This document shows, piece by piece, positions 33,703 to 42,440 of a stretch of DNA of 64,000 nt (position 1 is its first letter; each line of letters opens with the position of its first letter). This DNA is from Mobiluncus sp963511525. Lineage in GTDB: Bacteria > Actinomycetota > Actinomycetes > Actinomycetales > Actinomycetaceae. The notes beneath the pieces are model-generated. The model saw nothing but the letters and a program-made list of their open reading frames with translations, had not been told where the DNA came from and made no database searches. Made by a program: the position numbers and the translations under genes. The stretch covers positions 24,412 through 88,411 of the forward strand of contig NZ_CAUPIY010000010.1 of assembly GCF_963511525.1 (NCBI RefSeq), given 5' to 3'.

Positions 33703-36084
33703 TTGGAGGGACCCGAAATCACGGCTGCGGAAGCCGTCATCGACAATGGTAAATTTGGCAAGCGCGTCCTGCGCTTTGAAACGGGCCTTTTGGCTCAGCA
33801 GGCTGCCGGTTCGGCAATGGTCACCCTGGACGGGGAAACCGTTGTATTCGCAGCCACCACGGTTGGTAAGCAACCGAAAGATCAATTCGACTTTTTCCCC
33901 TTGACCGTAGACGTCGAGGAAAAGCAATACGCCGCGGGACGCATCCCCGGATCGTTCTTCCGTCGCGAAGGCCGCCCCGGCACCGAGGCTATCCTGGCGG
34001 CGCGCCTGATTGACCGTCCGCTGCGCCCGGCCTTCGTAAAAGGGCTGCGCAACGAGGTCCAGGTCGTCGACACCGTCCTGTCAATCCACCCCGACCACGC
34101 TTATGACGTGGTGGCGATCAACGCCTCCTCGATGGCGACCCAGTTGGCTGGGTTGCCTTTCTCCGGTCCCATCGGCGGCACCCGCCTGGCCCTGATTGAC
34201 GGGCAGTGGGTGGCGTTCCCGACCTACCCCGAGATGGAACAATCCACGTTCAACATGGTTATCGCCGGTCGTGTCGTCAATGAGGGCACCCCCGAAGAAG
34301 ACGTGGCCATCATGATGGTGGAAGCCGGCGGCGGCGAGTACGCCTGGGACCTGATTCAAGAGGGCAAACAGGCTCCGACCGAGGACTTCGTGGCCAGCGC
34401 GCTGGACGCGGCCAAGCCCTTCATTAAGGAACTGTGCCGCGCTCAATCCGAAGTGGCCGCCAAGGCTGCCAAGGAAACCCAGGAATACCCGCTGTTCCCC
34501 GACTACGAGGACAACCACTTTGAGGCGATGAAAGCCGAGGTAGAAACTGATTTGACCGCGGCTATCCAGATTGCCGACAAGCTGACTCGTGAGGATCGCG
34601 AAACTGAAATCCGCGATGCCGCCATCGAGAAGCTCGCGGTGGAAGGCGGCGAGTTCGAGGAACAGGAAAAGGAACTGAAGGCCGCCTTTAAGGCTTTGGA
34701 AAAGAAGCTGGTGCGCGCCCGGGTGCTGCACGAAGGCAAACGTATCGACGGACGCGGGCTGAAAGATATCCGCTCCCTGTCCGCCGAGGTCGAGGTGCTG
34801 CCCAGAGTCCACGGCTCGGCCCTGTTCCAGCGCGGGGAAACCCAGGTTCTGGGCGTGACCACGCTGAATATGCTGCGCATGGAACAGCAGTTGGACAACC
34901 TCTCCCCGCTGACGCACAAGCGCTATATGCACCAGTACAACTTCCCGCCCTACTGCACCGGCGAGACCGGTCGGGTCGGTTCCCCCAAGCGCCGCGAAAT
35001 CGGCCACGGGCACCTGGCGGAGATGGCCCTAGAGCCGGTCATTCCGGCTCGCGAAGAGTTCCCCTATGCGATTCGCCAGGTCAGCGAGATTATGGGCTCG
35101 AACGGCTCGTCCTCGATGGGTTCGGTTTGCGCCTCCACGCTGTCCCTGTTGAACGCGGGTGTGCCGCTGCGCGCCCCGATTGCCGGCATCGCGATGGGCC
35201 TGATGAGTGAACCGGGCGAAAATGGCACCCAGTTCGCGACCCTGACCGACATCTTGGGCGCAGAAGATGCCTTCGGCGACATGGACTTCAAGGTCGCCGG
35301 CACCAAGGACTTCATTACCGCCCTGCAGCTGGACACGAAACTCGACGGCATTCCCGCCGACGTTTTGAAGGGCGCCCTGGGTCAAGCCCGCGACGCTCGC
35401 CTAAAGATTCTGGACGTGATGCACGCCGCTATTGACGGGCCTGATGAACTGGCTCCGACCGCTCCGCGCATCCTCACCGTGAACATCCCGGTGGACAAGA
35501 TTGGTGAGGTCATCGGTCCGAAAGGAAAGATGATTAACCAGATTCAAGAGGACACCGGCGCCGAGCTGACCATTGAGGACGATGGCACTGTGTACATCGG
35601 GGCGGATAACGGTCCGGCCGCCGAGGCCGCTCGTGACGCCGTGAACGCGATTGCGAACCCCCAGATGCCCGAGGTCGGCGAACGTTTCGTGGGTACCGTG
35701 GTGAAGACGACCACGTTCGGGGCGTTCATTTCCTTGACCCCTGGCAAGGACGGTTTGCTACACATCTCCCAGATTCGTCGCCTGGTCGGCGGCAAACGTG
35801 TGGAAAACGTCGAGGACGTGCTCCAGGTCGGCCAGCAGGTTCAGGTCGAGGTCGCCGAAATCGACCAGCGCGGCAAGCTCTCCCTGCACGCCGTGGTAGA
35901 CGATGAGGACGGCGAAACCGCAGCGGATTCGGAATCTGGGCAGAACGAAACTCCTGAGAGCCACGACCCGCGCGACCGTGAACGCCGCGATCCGCGTGAT
36001 AGCAGCGAACCGCGCCGTCCGCGGGAGCGGGCTCGCCGGCGGACGCATCGTTCTCGCGGCGAGGACGATCGCGACTTCTCATAA
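33703..36084 (+). CDS. pnp: Polyribonucleotide nucleotidyltransferase (PNPase)
   Basis: A protein of about 793 residues degrading RNA 3' to 5' with phosphate. The start is TTG 33703 after GAGGGGGATCCC, giving the actinobacterial N-terminus EGPEITAAEAVIDNGKFG; in-frame upstream codons back to 33589 are not family-like. Two RNase PH domains (EKQYAAGRIPGSFFRREGRPG; RKRYMHQ-type TGETGRVGSPKRREIGHG), KH domain (VIGPKGKMINQIQEDTGAELTIEDDG) and S1 domain (GTVVKTTTFGAFISLTPGKDGLLHISQI). The tail of about 50 residues is unusually rich in Arg, Asp and Glu. Its leader of about 170 nt follows the rpsO terminator. Confidence 0.96.
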   Translation: MEGPEITAAEAVIDNGKFGKRVLRFETGLLAQQAAGSAMVTLDGETVVFAATTVGKQPKDQFDFFPLTVDVEEKQYAAGRIPGSFFRREGRPGTEAILAARLIDRPLRPAFVKGLRNEVQVVDTVLSIHPDHAYDVVAINASSMATQLAGLPFSGPIGGTRLALIDGQWVAFPTYPEMEQSTFNMVIAGRVVNEGTPEEDVAIMMVEAGGGEYAWDLIQEGKQAPTEDFVASALDAAKPFIKELCRAQSEVAAKAAKETQEYPLFPDYEDNHFEAMKAEVETDLTAAIQIADKLTREDRETEIRDAAIEKLAVEGGEFEEQEKELKAAFKALEKKLVRARVLHEGKRIDGRGLKDIRSLSAEVEVLPRVHGSALFQRGETQVLGVTTLNMLRMEQQLDNLSPLTHKRYMHQYNFPPYCTGETGRVGSPKRREIGHGHLAEMALEPVIPAREEFPYAIRQVSEIMGSNGSSSMGSVCASTLSLLNAGVPLRAPIAGIAMGLMSEPGENGTQFATLTDILGAEDAFGDMDFKVAGTKDFITALQLDTKLDGIPADVLKGALGQARDARLKILDVMHAAIDGPDELAPTAPRILTVNIPVDKIGEVIGPKGKMINQIQEDTGAELTIEDDGTVYIGADNGPAAEAARDAVNAIANPQMPEVGERFVGTVVKTTTFGAFISLTPGKDGLLHISQIRRLVGGKRVENVEDVLQVGQQVQVEVAEIDQRGKLSLHAVVDDEDGETAADSESGQNETPESHDPRDRERRDPRDSSEPRRPRERARRRTHRSRGEDDRDFS

Positions 36085-36108
36085 AGTCACGCTGCTAAAA
36101 ACTCTGGT

Positions 36109-36140
36109 GGCTCGGCGGGGGACAACCCCCTCGCCGAGTC
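36109..36140 (+). terminator. Hairpin after pnp
   Basis: CTCGGCG / CGCCGAG arms with an inner GGGG/CCCC stem, 25 nt after the pnp stop and 22 nt before the next start; no T-tract. Confidence 0.6.
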
Positions 36141-36161
36141 GCCTGCTACAGGAGATCATCA

Positions 36162-37514
36162 ATGAATACATCTGAAAGCAAATCCACTGCGCCATTTATT
36201 CCGCTCATCCTGGCCGGCGACATTGGAACTTATGGTTACGCGCGCTCATTTTATGAGCAATGGCACGTAAAGTCCCTGGTATTCACCCCTATGGTGCTGG
36301 GGCCGATTCGGCATTCGCGCCTGCTGGAGGTGATTCATGTCGACGGAAGCGCAACGGACACGAACCATGTGGCATTCATTGAAAAACTCATTGAGATGGG
36401 TCCCGAATTGGTGGCGCGCTACCCGGATACTCCGCTGGTTTTGGTGGCGAACCAAGATACCCACGTGGTCAACATCCAGAGGAACGCCTCCCGGCTGGCT
36501 CCTTATTACCGTTTTGTCTTTCCCAGTGTGGACGTCATCGAATTGACCAATGACAAGGCGCATTTCGCCAAGGCTGCCGAAAAGTACGGGTTGCGGGTTC
36601 CCACTACTCTGGAGCTCAACCTCGATGATGGAACGACCGCCCTGATGGATGCCATCACCGAAAATCTGGGGGACAAATATCCGCTGATTATCAAGCCGTG
36701 CCAGTCCTATGGCTATGAGCGGCTGCGCTGGCCGGGCAAATCTAAGGTTTATACAGCTGATAGTCCGCGTCGGGCTCGAGCGATTCTGGAGGAGCTGGAA
36801 ACACACACTGCCGGGAACCCGGATGCGCGCCGGTTCGTGGCCCAGCCGCGGGTGTCCGGAAACGACACGCACAGCTTGTCCATAACAGTGTATGTGGACG
36901 CGGACAAACGGGTTAGTTTCCTGGGGTCGGCTCACGTGCTGCTGGAAGACCACGTTCCGACCGCCCTGGGCAATCCGGCCGCGATGATTACAGAAAGCTA
37001 CCCTGAACTGTATCGTCAGGCCAGCGATTTCCTGACCGGTATCGGCTGGCATGGTTTCGCAAACTTTGATGTCAAGGTCGACAGTGCCACCGGTCAGGCT
37101 TACTTCTTTGAGGTCAACCCCCGCATCGGCAGGAATCTCTATTACAACACCGCTGCCGGAAATAACCCGCTGCCCGCTTTGATTAACGACGTCATCTATC
37201 ACCGACCTACTGAGCCGAAGTCTCACTTCGACACGATTCTCTATACGGTGTTGCCGTTACGTCTGATTTTGAAGTACACGACAGGTCAGGTGCGCCGTCA
37301 AGTCAAGTCGCTGCACCGGGCGGGCAAAGTCTTTAATCCTTTGCTGGCTCCGGCGGAAAGACAGTTTTCCCTGCGATACCTGCGGCGTCGTCTCTATGTG
37401 TGGCTTTCCACCCAGCGGCATTGGTTCAAGTTCAAGCAGAACTATCCGCTGGAAGCGCTGCAGGCCGAAGGGCGCGACTCTTTCGATACCGCCCAGCTGC
37501 GCGCGCAGCATTAG
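36162..37514 (+). CDS. ATP-grasp carboxylate-amine ligase
   Basis: A 450-residue ATP-grasp protein. The N-terminus LILAGDIGTYGYARSFYEQWHVKSLV is a pre-ATP-grasp domain. The ATP-grasp core shows NDKAHFAKAAEKYGLRVPTTLEL, YPLIIKPCQSYGYER (ATP-binding Lys), a long central domain, and WHGFANFDVKVDSATGQAYFFEVNPRIGRNLYY with the metal-binding Glu and Asn (EVNPR). A basic C-terminal region of about 80 residues contains LRYLRRRLYVWLSTQRHWFKFKQ. The arrangement and length resemble D-aspartate ligases that add side-chain amino acids to peptidoglycan precursors (AslFm-like); this is a guess. Good ribosome site ACAGGAGATC before ATG 36162. Confidence 0.75.
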   Translation: MNTSESKSTAPFIPLILAGDIGTYGYARSFYEQWHVKSLVFTPMVLGPIRHSRLLEVIHVDGSATDTNHVAFIEKLIEMGPELVARYPDTPLVLVANQDTHVVNIQRNASRLAPYYRFVFPSVDVIELTNDKAHFAKAAEKYGLRVPTTLELNLDDGTTALMDAITENLGDKYPLIIKPCQSYGYERLRWPGKSKVYTADSPRRARAILEELETHTAGNPDARRFVAQPRVSGNDTHSLSITVYVDADKRVSFLGSAHVLLEDHVPTALGNPAAMITESYPELYRQASDFLTGIGWHGFANFDVKVDSATGQAYFFEVNPRIGRNLYYNTAAGNNPLPALINDVIYHRPTEPKSHFDTILYTVLPLRLILKYTTGQVRRQVKSLHRAGKVFNPLLAPAERQFSLRYLRRRLYVWLSTQRHWFKFKQNYPLEALQAEGRDSFDTAQLRAQH

Positions 37515-37526
37515 TCTTCGCGCGCT

Positions 37527-37796
37527 CTAGCGGCGTGATTCTGTTAGGGCGCTAACCAGTAGGGCGACCCCGGAGGTCCCGAATACCAGCAGGACTAGCG
37601 TCCACAGCGACACGACGACGCCCAGGGCGGCGCCGAAAACTACCAAACCAATGAGGATAAACACCACGCTGAAGGCGATGGCGGCCAGGCTGCGATGCTC
37701 ACGGCGGGGTTCCAAGGGCGGTTCCACGGGTGGTTCCGGCGTTTTTCCTTCCTCCAAGTCGGGAGTGAGGGGGATGGTTTCCGTTGTGTTTTCCAT
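37527..37796 (-). CDS. Small membrane protein of the PspC locus
   Basis: About 89 residues. An acidic Pro/Glu-rich cytoplasmic N-terminus is followed by two hydrophobic segments (AAIAFSVVFILIGLVVFGAAL and VVSLWTLVLLVFGTSGVALLV). ATG 37796 follows AGGTGA at good spacing; the GTG at 37805 is also in frame. It lies 13 nt downstream of the PspC-domain gene on the same strand and is probably cotranscribed. Function unknown; a role in the envelope-stress module is suggested by position. Confidence 0.7.
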   Translation of the reverse strand: MENTTETIPLTPDLEEGKTPEPPVEPPLEPRREHRSLAAIAFSVVFILIGLVVFGAALGVVVSLWTLVLLVFGTSGVALLVSALTESRR

Positions 37797-37809
37797 AGTT
37801 GTCACCTAA

Positions 37810-40236
37810 TTAGTTGTTCTCAAGGTCGGGGGCGCGGTTCGGGGAAGGCGTCGTGGATGAATCCGGGGGGACGGGCGTGGCCGGTCTGCTCGGGGTTTCG
37901 CTGCTCCTGGCGGAGGAGCGCGGGGTTCCGTTTAGCGGGTCAAACAGGTTATCGCCGGGTTTCCACTTGCTGCCGCCGGGCTGGAACAGGTCGTTGAATC
38001 CGTCTTGGTTGGCGTCCGTCCACTTCCCGGCCTTGCCTGACTGAACGTCAGCGAGAGTCAGCGTGTTGTCTATGTCCAGTTCAGACACGGTTTGTCCGCC
38101 CAGCGCTATGGGGTCACCCTCAATTCCGTCGGCCGTTTTGAATTCGATAGTTCCGTCTCCGGATACGGCGCGGCGTCGAAACTCTCGCAGTGCAGCGCTA
38201 CTGTCGTTTTCAGAGCCGACCTCAGTGCTGTTGTATTCCGGCAGATTGGCAGTCATCAAATCCCGACCATTCAACACATAGTTGACCAGGAAGTGCCCGT
38301 CAGGCAGCACCGCGCCGTTCCATAAATCCACGGGGGGACGTTCATAGAGCGACACGGTTCCGTGTGCCAGGTTGATTTCGACAGTTTGGGGTTTGGTCTG
38401 GTTTCCTGGCGTGTTGTCCGACAGCGGGACGTCGTGTTGGATTTTTAGTTTCGTCACCTCTGAACTGCCCAGACTGATGTTAGCGGCCTCATATTCCTTG
38501 GTTCGATCCACGAATTCCACGCGCTGATTGCCGTCCATAGTGAAGTATTGTGGACGGTGTTTTTCAACGGATGAGGACTGTAAAAAGGTTTCGCTCATGT
38601 CCCATTTGCTGTCTTTCAGGGTGGAAGTTGTCACGTTGCCTTGGGCTAAGTTGATTTCCAGGTCAACGTTTTGTTCTGGCAGCGTATAAATTGAGACATT
38701 CCCGTTGACCAGATTGACTGTGATGGGTTTACCAGGGTTCGTGGCACGTAGGTCGATATTAGCGCCGCCGCGAATGGCGCTGAGCTCGTCTCCGGGGTGT
38801 AAATCGTTGCTCTGGTAGCTAAACGTTTCAGGAAAATCGTGCCAGTCAATGGTGGAACGCAGCTCGCGCAGCTGGGGCATCACGGACATTCCCACTGTTG
38901 CCAGGGGCAGCGTTACGAACAAAATCACCAGCGGGGTGACGACGGCAAGCCAGCCCGTCCGTCGTTTCTGCAGGGCTGCTACCAACATGCCACCCCCCAG
39001 CACCATCGTCAGCAGACCGACAGCCAAAAGTACGGAACTTAGCGGGTCAAGCACCCCTATCAGAGGCAGCAGGATGCCGGTGAAAATCGACAGCAAAACC
39101 AACCCGCCGACCGTGAGACTGAGAGTGCGGCTCGGTCCGGGAATGCGCGGCGCCAAAATCGTCCTTGGCTGCGGATGAGGTGGGGCAGACATGGTCGAGG
39201 TGGCGCTGGAGGGAGTTGCGGGGCCGGCAGCGGGGACGGTAAAGCCCGGGTTTGGAGCCGTAAAGCCGGTGGTGGGAGCCGCAAAGCTGGTAGTAGGCGG
39301 GGTGAAGCCGGTAGCGGGTGCTGCTGGGGAAGCGGAGGCATCGTGAAGACCGTCCGCGGGGACTGGACCGGCGGGTGCCTGAGGGGTGGAAACAAAGCCG
39401 GTGGGACCAGGAACGTAAGCGTTCCCGGCTGGCGATGTACCGGTCTTGCTCTGGTTCACAAAGTGAACGATGAGCAGCACCACCACCGCTAGGGGCGCCA
39501 GCAGCAGGCACAAAACCAGAACTATAAAAAAGAAAGCGAGTAAATCGCCAAATTTGTCCCCGCCGTCCCAGATGTCGAATACATCGAACAGAAAAATGCC
39601 TTGGGGCAGCATCCGCATCGCCCCGAAAAACATCAACAGAATCGAGCCGGCGACACCACCGCCCTGGTTGGGCACGCCGCCGCGCCAATCGGTCCACAAG
39701 CTGCGTCCGGTGGTTTGGCTGGGCATCCACAACCACAGCGCCCCGTAGAGCAAGGGAATAACCCCAAAGAACAGCAAACCGACCACAGCTAAACCGCGCA
39801 CAATTACGGGGTCGATGTTCAGGCGTGAGGCGATTCCCGCACAAACTCCGCCGATGACTCGGTTATTGGACCGCATCCATGCCGCTCCGGTGGAATCTTG
39901 GCCTCCGGGGTAGCCTCCCGCGCCCGCGGTTCCATAGTTTGCGCCGTTGCTCGGGAAACTGCCCGAACCGGGGTAGCCCGCGGCTCCGTAGTTTGTCCCA
40001 TCCGGGTAAGGTACCTGCGGATTAGTTGCTTGCGAGTTAGGTGCTCCCGAGTTGGGTGAGCTAAATGCAGCATCACCGGTCCCGTTTGGGTTCGCGGAAC
40101 TAGAGGGGTCCGCCTCGGTAGCCGCGTTTGCATCGGTAGCCGCGTTCGTCCCGGTAGTCTCGCCGCCTTGGGGAGGCTCGCCCCCCGCGGGAGGAACGGA
40201 GTCAGTTGCTTGTTCTGGGTTCATATTTTCGTCCAT
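37810..40236 (-). CDS. PspC-domain membrane protein with C-terminal adhesin-like domain
   Basis: A protein of about 808 residues starting at ATG 40236. It has a long Asn/Gly/Pro-rich N-terminus, then a PspC domain (MRSNNRVIGGVCAGIASRLNIDPVIVRGLAVVGLLFFGVIPLLYGALWLWMPSQ), further membrane spans, a Pro/Thr/Ala-rich linker with near-repeats of TTGFTAP/TTSFAAP type, three more spans (about 410-510) and a C-terminal beta-rich domain of about 250 residues with ANIDLRATNPGKPITVNLVNGNVSIYTLPEQNVDLEINLAQGN. Such PspC plus beta-solenoid ('toastrack', LiaF-like) proteins are known partners of histidine kinases of the type encoded divergently. Predicted envelope-stress sensor or regulator. The last 60 residues are Ser/Pro-rich. 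Confidence 0.82.
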   Translation of the reverse strand: MDENMNPEQATDSVPPAGGEPPQGGETTGTNAATDANAATEADPSSSANPNGTGDAAFSSPNSGAPNSQATNPQVPYPDGTNYGAAGYPGSGSFPSNGANYGTAGAGGYPGGQDSTGAAWMRSNNRVIGGVCAGIASRLNIDPVIVRGLAVVGLLFFGVIPLLYGALWLWMPSQTTGRSLWTDWRGGVPNQGGGVAGSILLMFFGAMRMLPQGIFLFDVFDIWDGGDKFGDLLAFFFIVLVLCLLLAPLAVVVLLIVHFVNQSKTGTSPAGNAYVPGPTGFVSTPQAPAGPVPADGLHDASASPAAPATGFTPPTTSFAAPTTGFTAPNPGFTVPAAGPATPSSATSTMSAPPHPQPRTILAPRIPGPSRTLSLTVGGLVLLSIFTGILLPLIGVLDPLSSVLLAVGLLTMVLGGGMLVAALQKRRTGWLAVVTPLVILFVTLPLATVGMSVMPQLRELRSTIDWHDFPETFSYQSNDLHPGDELSAIRGGANIDLRATNPGKPITVNLVNGNVSIYTLPEQNVDLEINLAQGNVTTSTLKDSKWDMSETFLQSSSVEKHRPQYFTMDGNQRVEFVDRTKEYEAANISLGSSEVTKLKIQHDVPLSDNTPGNQTKPQTVEINLAHGTVSLYERPPVDLWNGAVLPDGHFLVNYVLNGRDLMTANLPEYNSTEVGSENDSSAALREFRRRAVSGDGTIEFKTADGIEGDPIALGGQTVSELDIDNTLTLADVQSGKAGKWTDANQDGFNDLFQPGGSKWKPGDNLFDPLNGTPRSSARSSETPSRPATPVPPDSSTTPSPNRAPDLENN

Positions 40237-40277
40237 GTTTCCATCATTGCCGCTGCAGCGCCCGGTGGCTATGGGGG

Positions 40278-40299
40278 TTGTCCCTGATTTGTCCCTGAT
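40278..40299. promoter_or_regulatory. Tandem 11-bp repeats in the divergent PspC promoter region
   Basis: TTGTCCCTGAT occurs twice with no gap (40278-40288, 40289-40299), followed by a partial third copy (TAATCCC). It sits between the divergent starts at 40236 and 40350. The spacing of one helical turn suits side-by-side binding of a dimeric regulator such as the LuxR-type protein encoded at 41638. Confidence 0.5.
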
Positions 40300-40349
40300 T
40301 AATCCCTTAAGCCGGGCGAAACCCCGCCAAGCCATGGCAAACTGGATTT

Positions 40350-41624
40350 ATGGCCACATCTGATGCACCCCCTCGTATGCGCCCTCCGCTGCGCCGTCCC
40401 GTGTCTGGGACGGTTCCGCCCGGTAAAGACGGGGTTCTGGCTGGGGTGGCCGCAGGATTGGCGCTGCATCTGGGAATGCCGCTGTGGCTGGTGCGGCTCA
40501 TCTTGGTGGTTTTAGCTCCCACCGGGGTTAGTCTGTTGCTCTACGCCTGGTTATGGATTTTTGTGCCGCGGGGAGATCCCGGGGTCCAGACGGGTGTGCC
40601 GTTTGCCGGAGATTCGCGACTGGCGAACCCTAACGCGCAGCTCAGGGGGAATTTTGGCAGTAATGACCGCTGGCGAAATGTGACGGTTCCGGCAATTTTG
40701 CTGGCGCTGGGGTTAATCGCCATAGCTGTCTTCGGAGCCTATTCTGGCCCGAAAATCATGAGCGATTTGCGTCCCCTCATCACCATCATCATCCTCATCA
40801 CCGGTATCGCTCTGATTTGGGTGGGGGCTTCGGCGGGGTCGTCTCTGGTCGAGATGCGGATGGGACGGTTCCTGGGCTTTGCCATTCCCGGTGCCCTCCT
40901 GGTGATTTTTGCGGTCATGATTGGATTTTCTGGAACCATCAGTCTGGGTGACGCACTGCGCGGAGGACTCATCACCCTGGTCGTCATCGCGGTGCTGAGC
41001 TTGGCGGTTTTGCCGCTCTGGGCACGCTTTTGGATGTCTTACAAGGCGTCTCTGGCCGAGCAAACCCGCCAAACTGTCCGCGCCGATATGGCCGCTCACC
41101 TGCACGATTCAGTGCTGCAAACCCTCGCCCTGATTCGTGCGCGAGCCGACGATGCCCCGGAAGTCGCGAAACTGGCTCGTGCCGAGGAACGTCAGTTGCG
41201 CTCTTGGCTCTACGAAGATCGCGGCCACGCGGACTCATCCCTGTCCCAAATCATTAAGGAGCTGGCCGGCGAGATTGAGGACCGTTACGGGGTAGTGTTG
41301 GACACTATCACGGTGGGAGACGCGGTTCCAGGACCGTGGTCCGAGCCGCTGGTGGCGGCGACGAGGGAAGCCCTGACAAACGCGGCTCGCCATGGAAAGC
41401 CTCCGTTTTCGGTCTATCTGGAAGTAGGGTCGGATGCGGTGGAATGTTTCGTGCGCGATCACGGCTCCGGATTCGACATTGCGGCTATCCCGCAAGGACA
41501 CCAAGGCGTGAAACATTCCATCATTGAAAGGCTCGAGCGCCACGGCGGCACCGCGACCATTCGGTCGGGGTCCAGCGGCTGCGAAGTCGCGATGAAAGTA
41601 CCCCGCCAAACTGGGGAAAACTGA
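40350..41624 (+). CDS. PspC-domain sensor histidine kinase
   Basis: A 424-residue NarL-class histidine kinase. The N-terminal PspC domain (GKDGVLAGVAAGLALHLGMPLWLVRLILVVLAPTGVSLLLYAWLWIFVPRG) is followed by four more membrane spans (about 110-235), the phosphoacceptor box HLHDSVLQTLALI with His252, and a HATPase_c domain (EALTNAARHGKPP; VRDHGSGFD; GTATIRSGSSGCEVAMKVP). No large extracellular sensing domain, so it probably senses membrane state or the PspC partner. It is followed 13 nt later by its response regulator. Confidence 0.92.
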   Translation: MATSDAPPRMRPPLRRPVSGTVPPGKDGVLAGVAAGLALHLGMPLWLVRLILVVLAPTGVSLLLYAWLWIFVPRGDPGVQTGVPFAGDSRLANPNAQLRGNFGSNDRWRNVTVPAILLALGLIAIAVFGAYSGPKIMSDLRPLITIIILITGIALIWVGASAGSSLVEMRMGRFLGFAIPGALLVIFAVMIGFSGTISLGDALRGGLITLVVIAVLSLAVLPLWARFWMSYKASLAEQTRQTVRADMAAHLHDSVLQTLALIRARADDAPEVAKLARAEERQLRSWLYEDRGHADSSLSQIIKELAGEIEDRYGVVLDTITVGDAVPGPWSEPLVAATREALTNAARHGKPPFSVYLEVGSDAVECFVRDHGSGFDIAAIPQGHQGVKHSIIERLERHGGTATIRSGSSGCEVAMKVPRQTGEN

Positions 41625-41637
41625 GGGAGGACAAACG

Positions 41638-42339
41638 ATGAGTGACGGAAACGCGAACCCGGCCGCTTCTGGCGAACACCCGAAACGTCCCATTTCGGTG
41701 CTGGTCATCGACGATCACGGGCTGTTTCGGGCGGGAGTAATTGCGGAACTGAGCAAGTATCCCGACGAAGTCCAGGTCGTGGGGGAAGCGGACAGCGTGG
41801 AGGACGCTATTGCCGCAGTGCGCCAGGCCGTTCCCGCGGTGGCGCTGCTGGATGTGCATTTGCCGGGCGGCCACGGCGGCGGGGGCGCAGAAGTCGCGGC
41901 GGCCTGCATGGGGGTGCCGACCCGGTTCCTGGCGCTGTCGGTGTCTGACGCGGCAGAAGACGTGGTGGCGGTTATTCGGGCGGGAGCCCGCGGCTACGTG
42001 ACCAAGACTATTGCCACGCCTGACCTAGTTGACGCCATCGTCCGAGTGGCGGGGGGAGACGCGGCTTTCTCGCCTCGGCTGGCAGGTTTCGTGCTCGATG
42101 CGTTTGGGGCGGCGCGCGCCGACGTGGTGGGCACCGATTCCGAACTCGATTCGCTTACCGAGCGCGAGTTCGAGGTCATGCGCCTCATCGCGCGCGGTTT
42201 CGCTTACAAAGAAATCGCCTCTGAACTTTATATTTCGGTGAAAACCGTAGAATCTCACGTGTCCTCCGTGCTGCGCAAACTGCAACTTTCCAACCGTTAC
42301 GAACTCTCTAAATGGGCCCAAGACCGGCGCATCGGCTGA
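41638..42339 (+). CDS. LuxR/NarL-family response regulator
   Basis: A 233-residue regulator: receiver domain with acidic pair VIDDHGLFRAGV, phosphoacceptor Asp72 (VALLDVHLPGG), conserved Ser/Thr region (LALSVSDAAEDVVAVIRAGARGYVTKT) and a C-terminal LuxR helix-turn-helix (LTEREFEVMRLIARGFAYKEIASELYISVKTVESHVSSVLRKLQLSNRYEL). A Gly-rich run (GGHGGGGAEVAAAC) sits in the beta3-alpha3 loop. Encoded 13 nt after the kinase; the likely target is the divergent PspC promoter region. Confidence 0.94.
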   Translation: MSDGNANPAASGEHPKRPISVLVIDDHGLFRAGVIAELSKYPDEVQVVGEADSVEDAIAAVRQAVPAVALLDVHLPGGHGGGGAEVAAACMGVPTRFLALSVSDAAEDVVAVIRAGARGYVTKTIATPDLVDAIVRVAGGDAAFSPRLAGFVLDAFGAARADVVGTDSELDSLTEREFEVMRLIARGFAYKEIASELYISVKTVESHVSSVLRKLQLSNRYELSKWAQDRRIG

Positions 42340-42440
42340 CGGAGCGGGGAACCTGTACGGGCACGCCGCAAGGTGAAGCAAATGGGTGCGAGGTGATAAC
42401 GTAAAGGCGCAATTATTTTCGGGATAGAAAAGGATTATTG

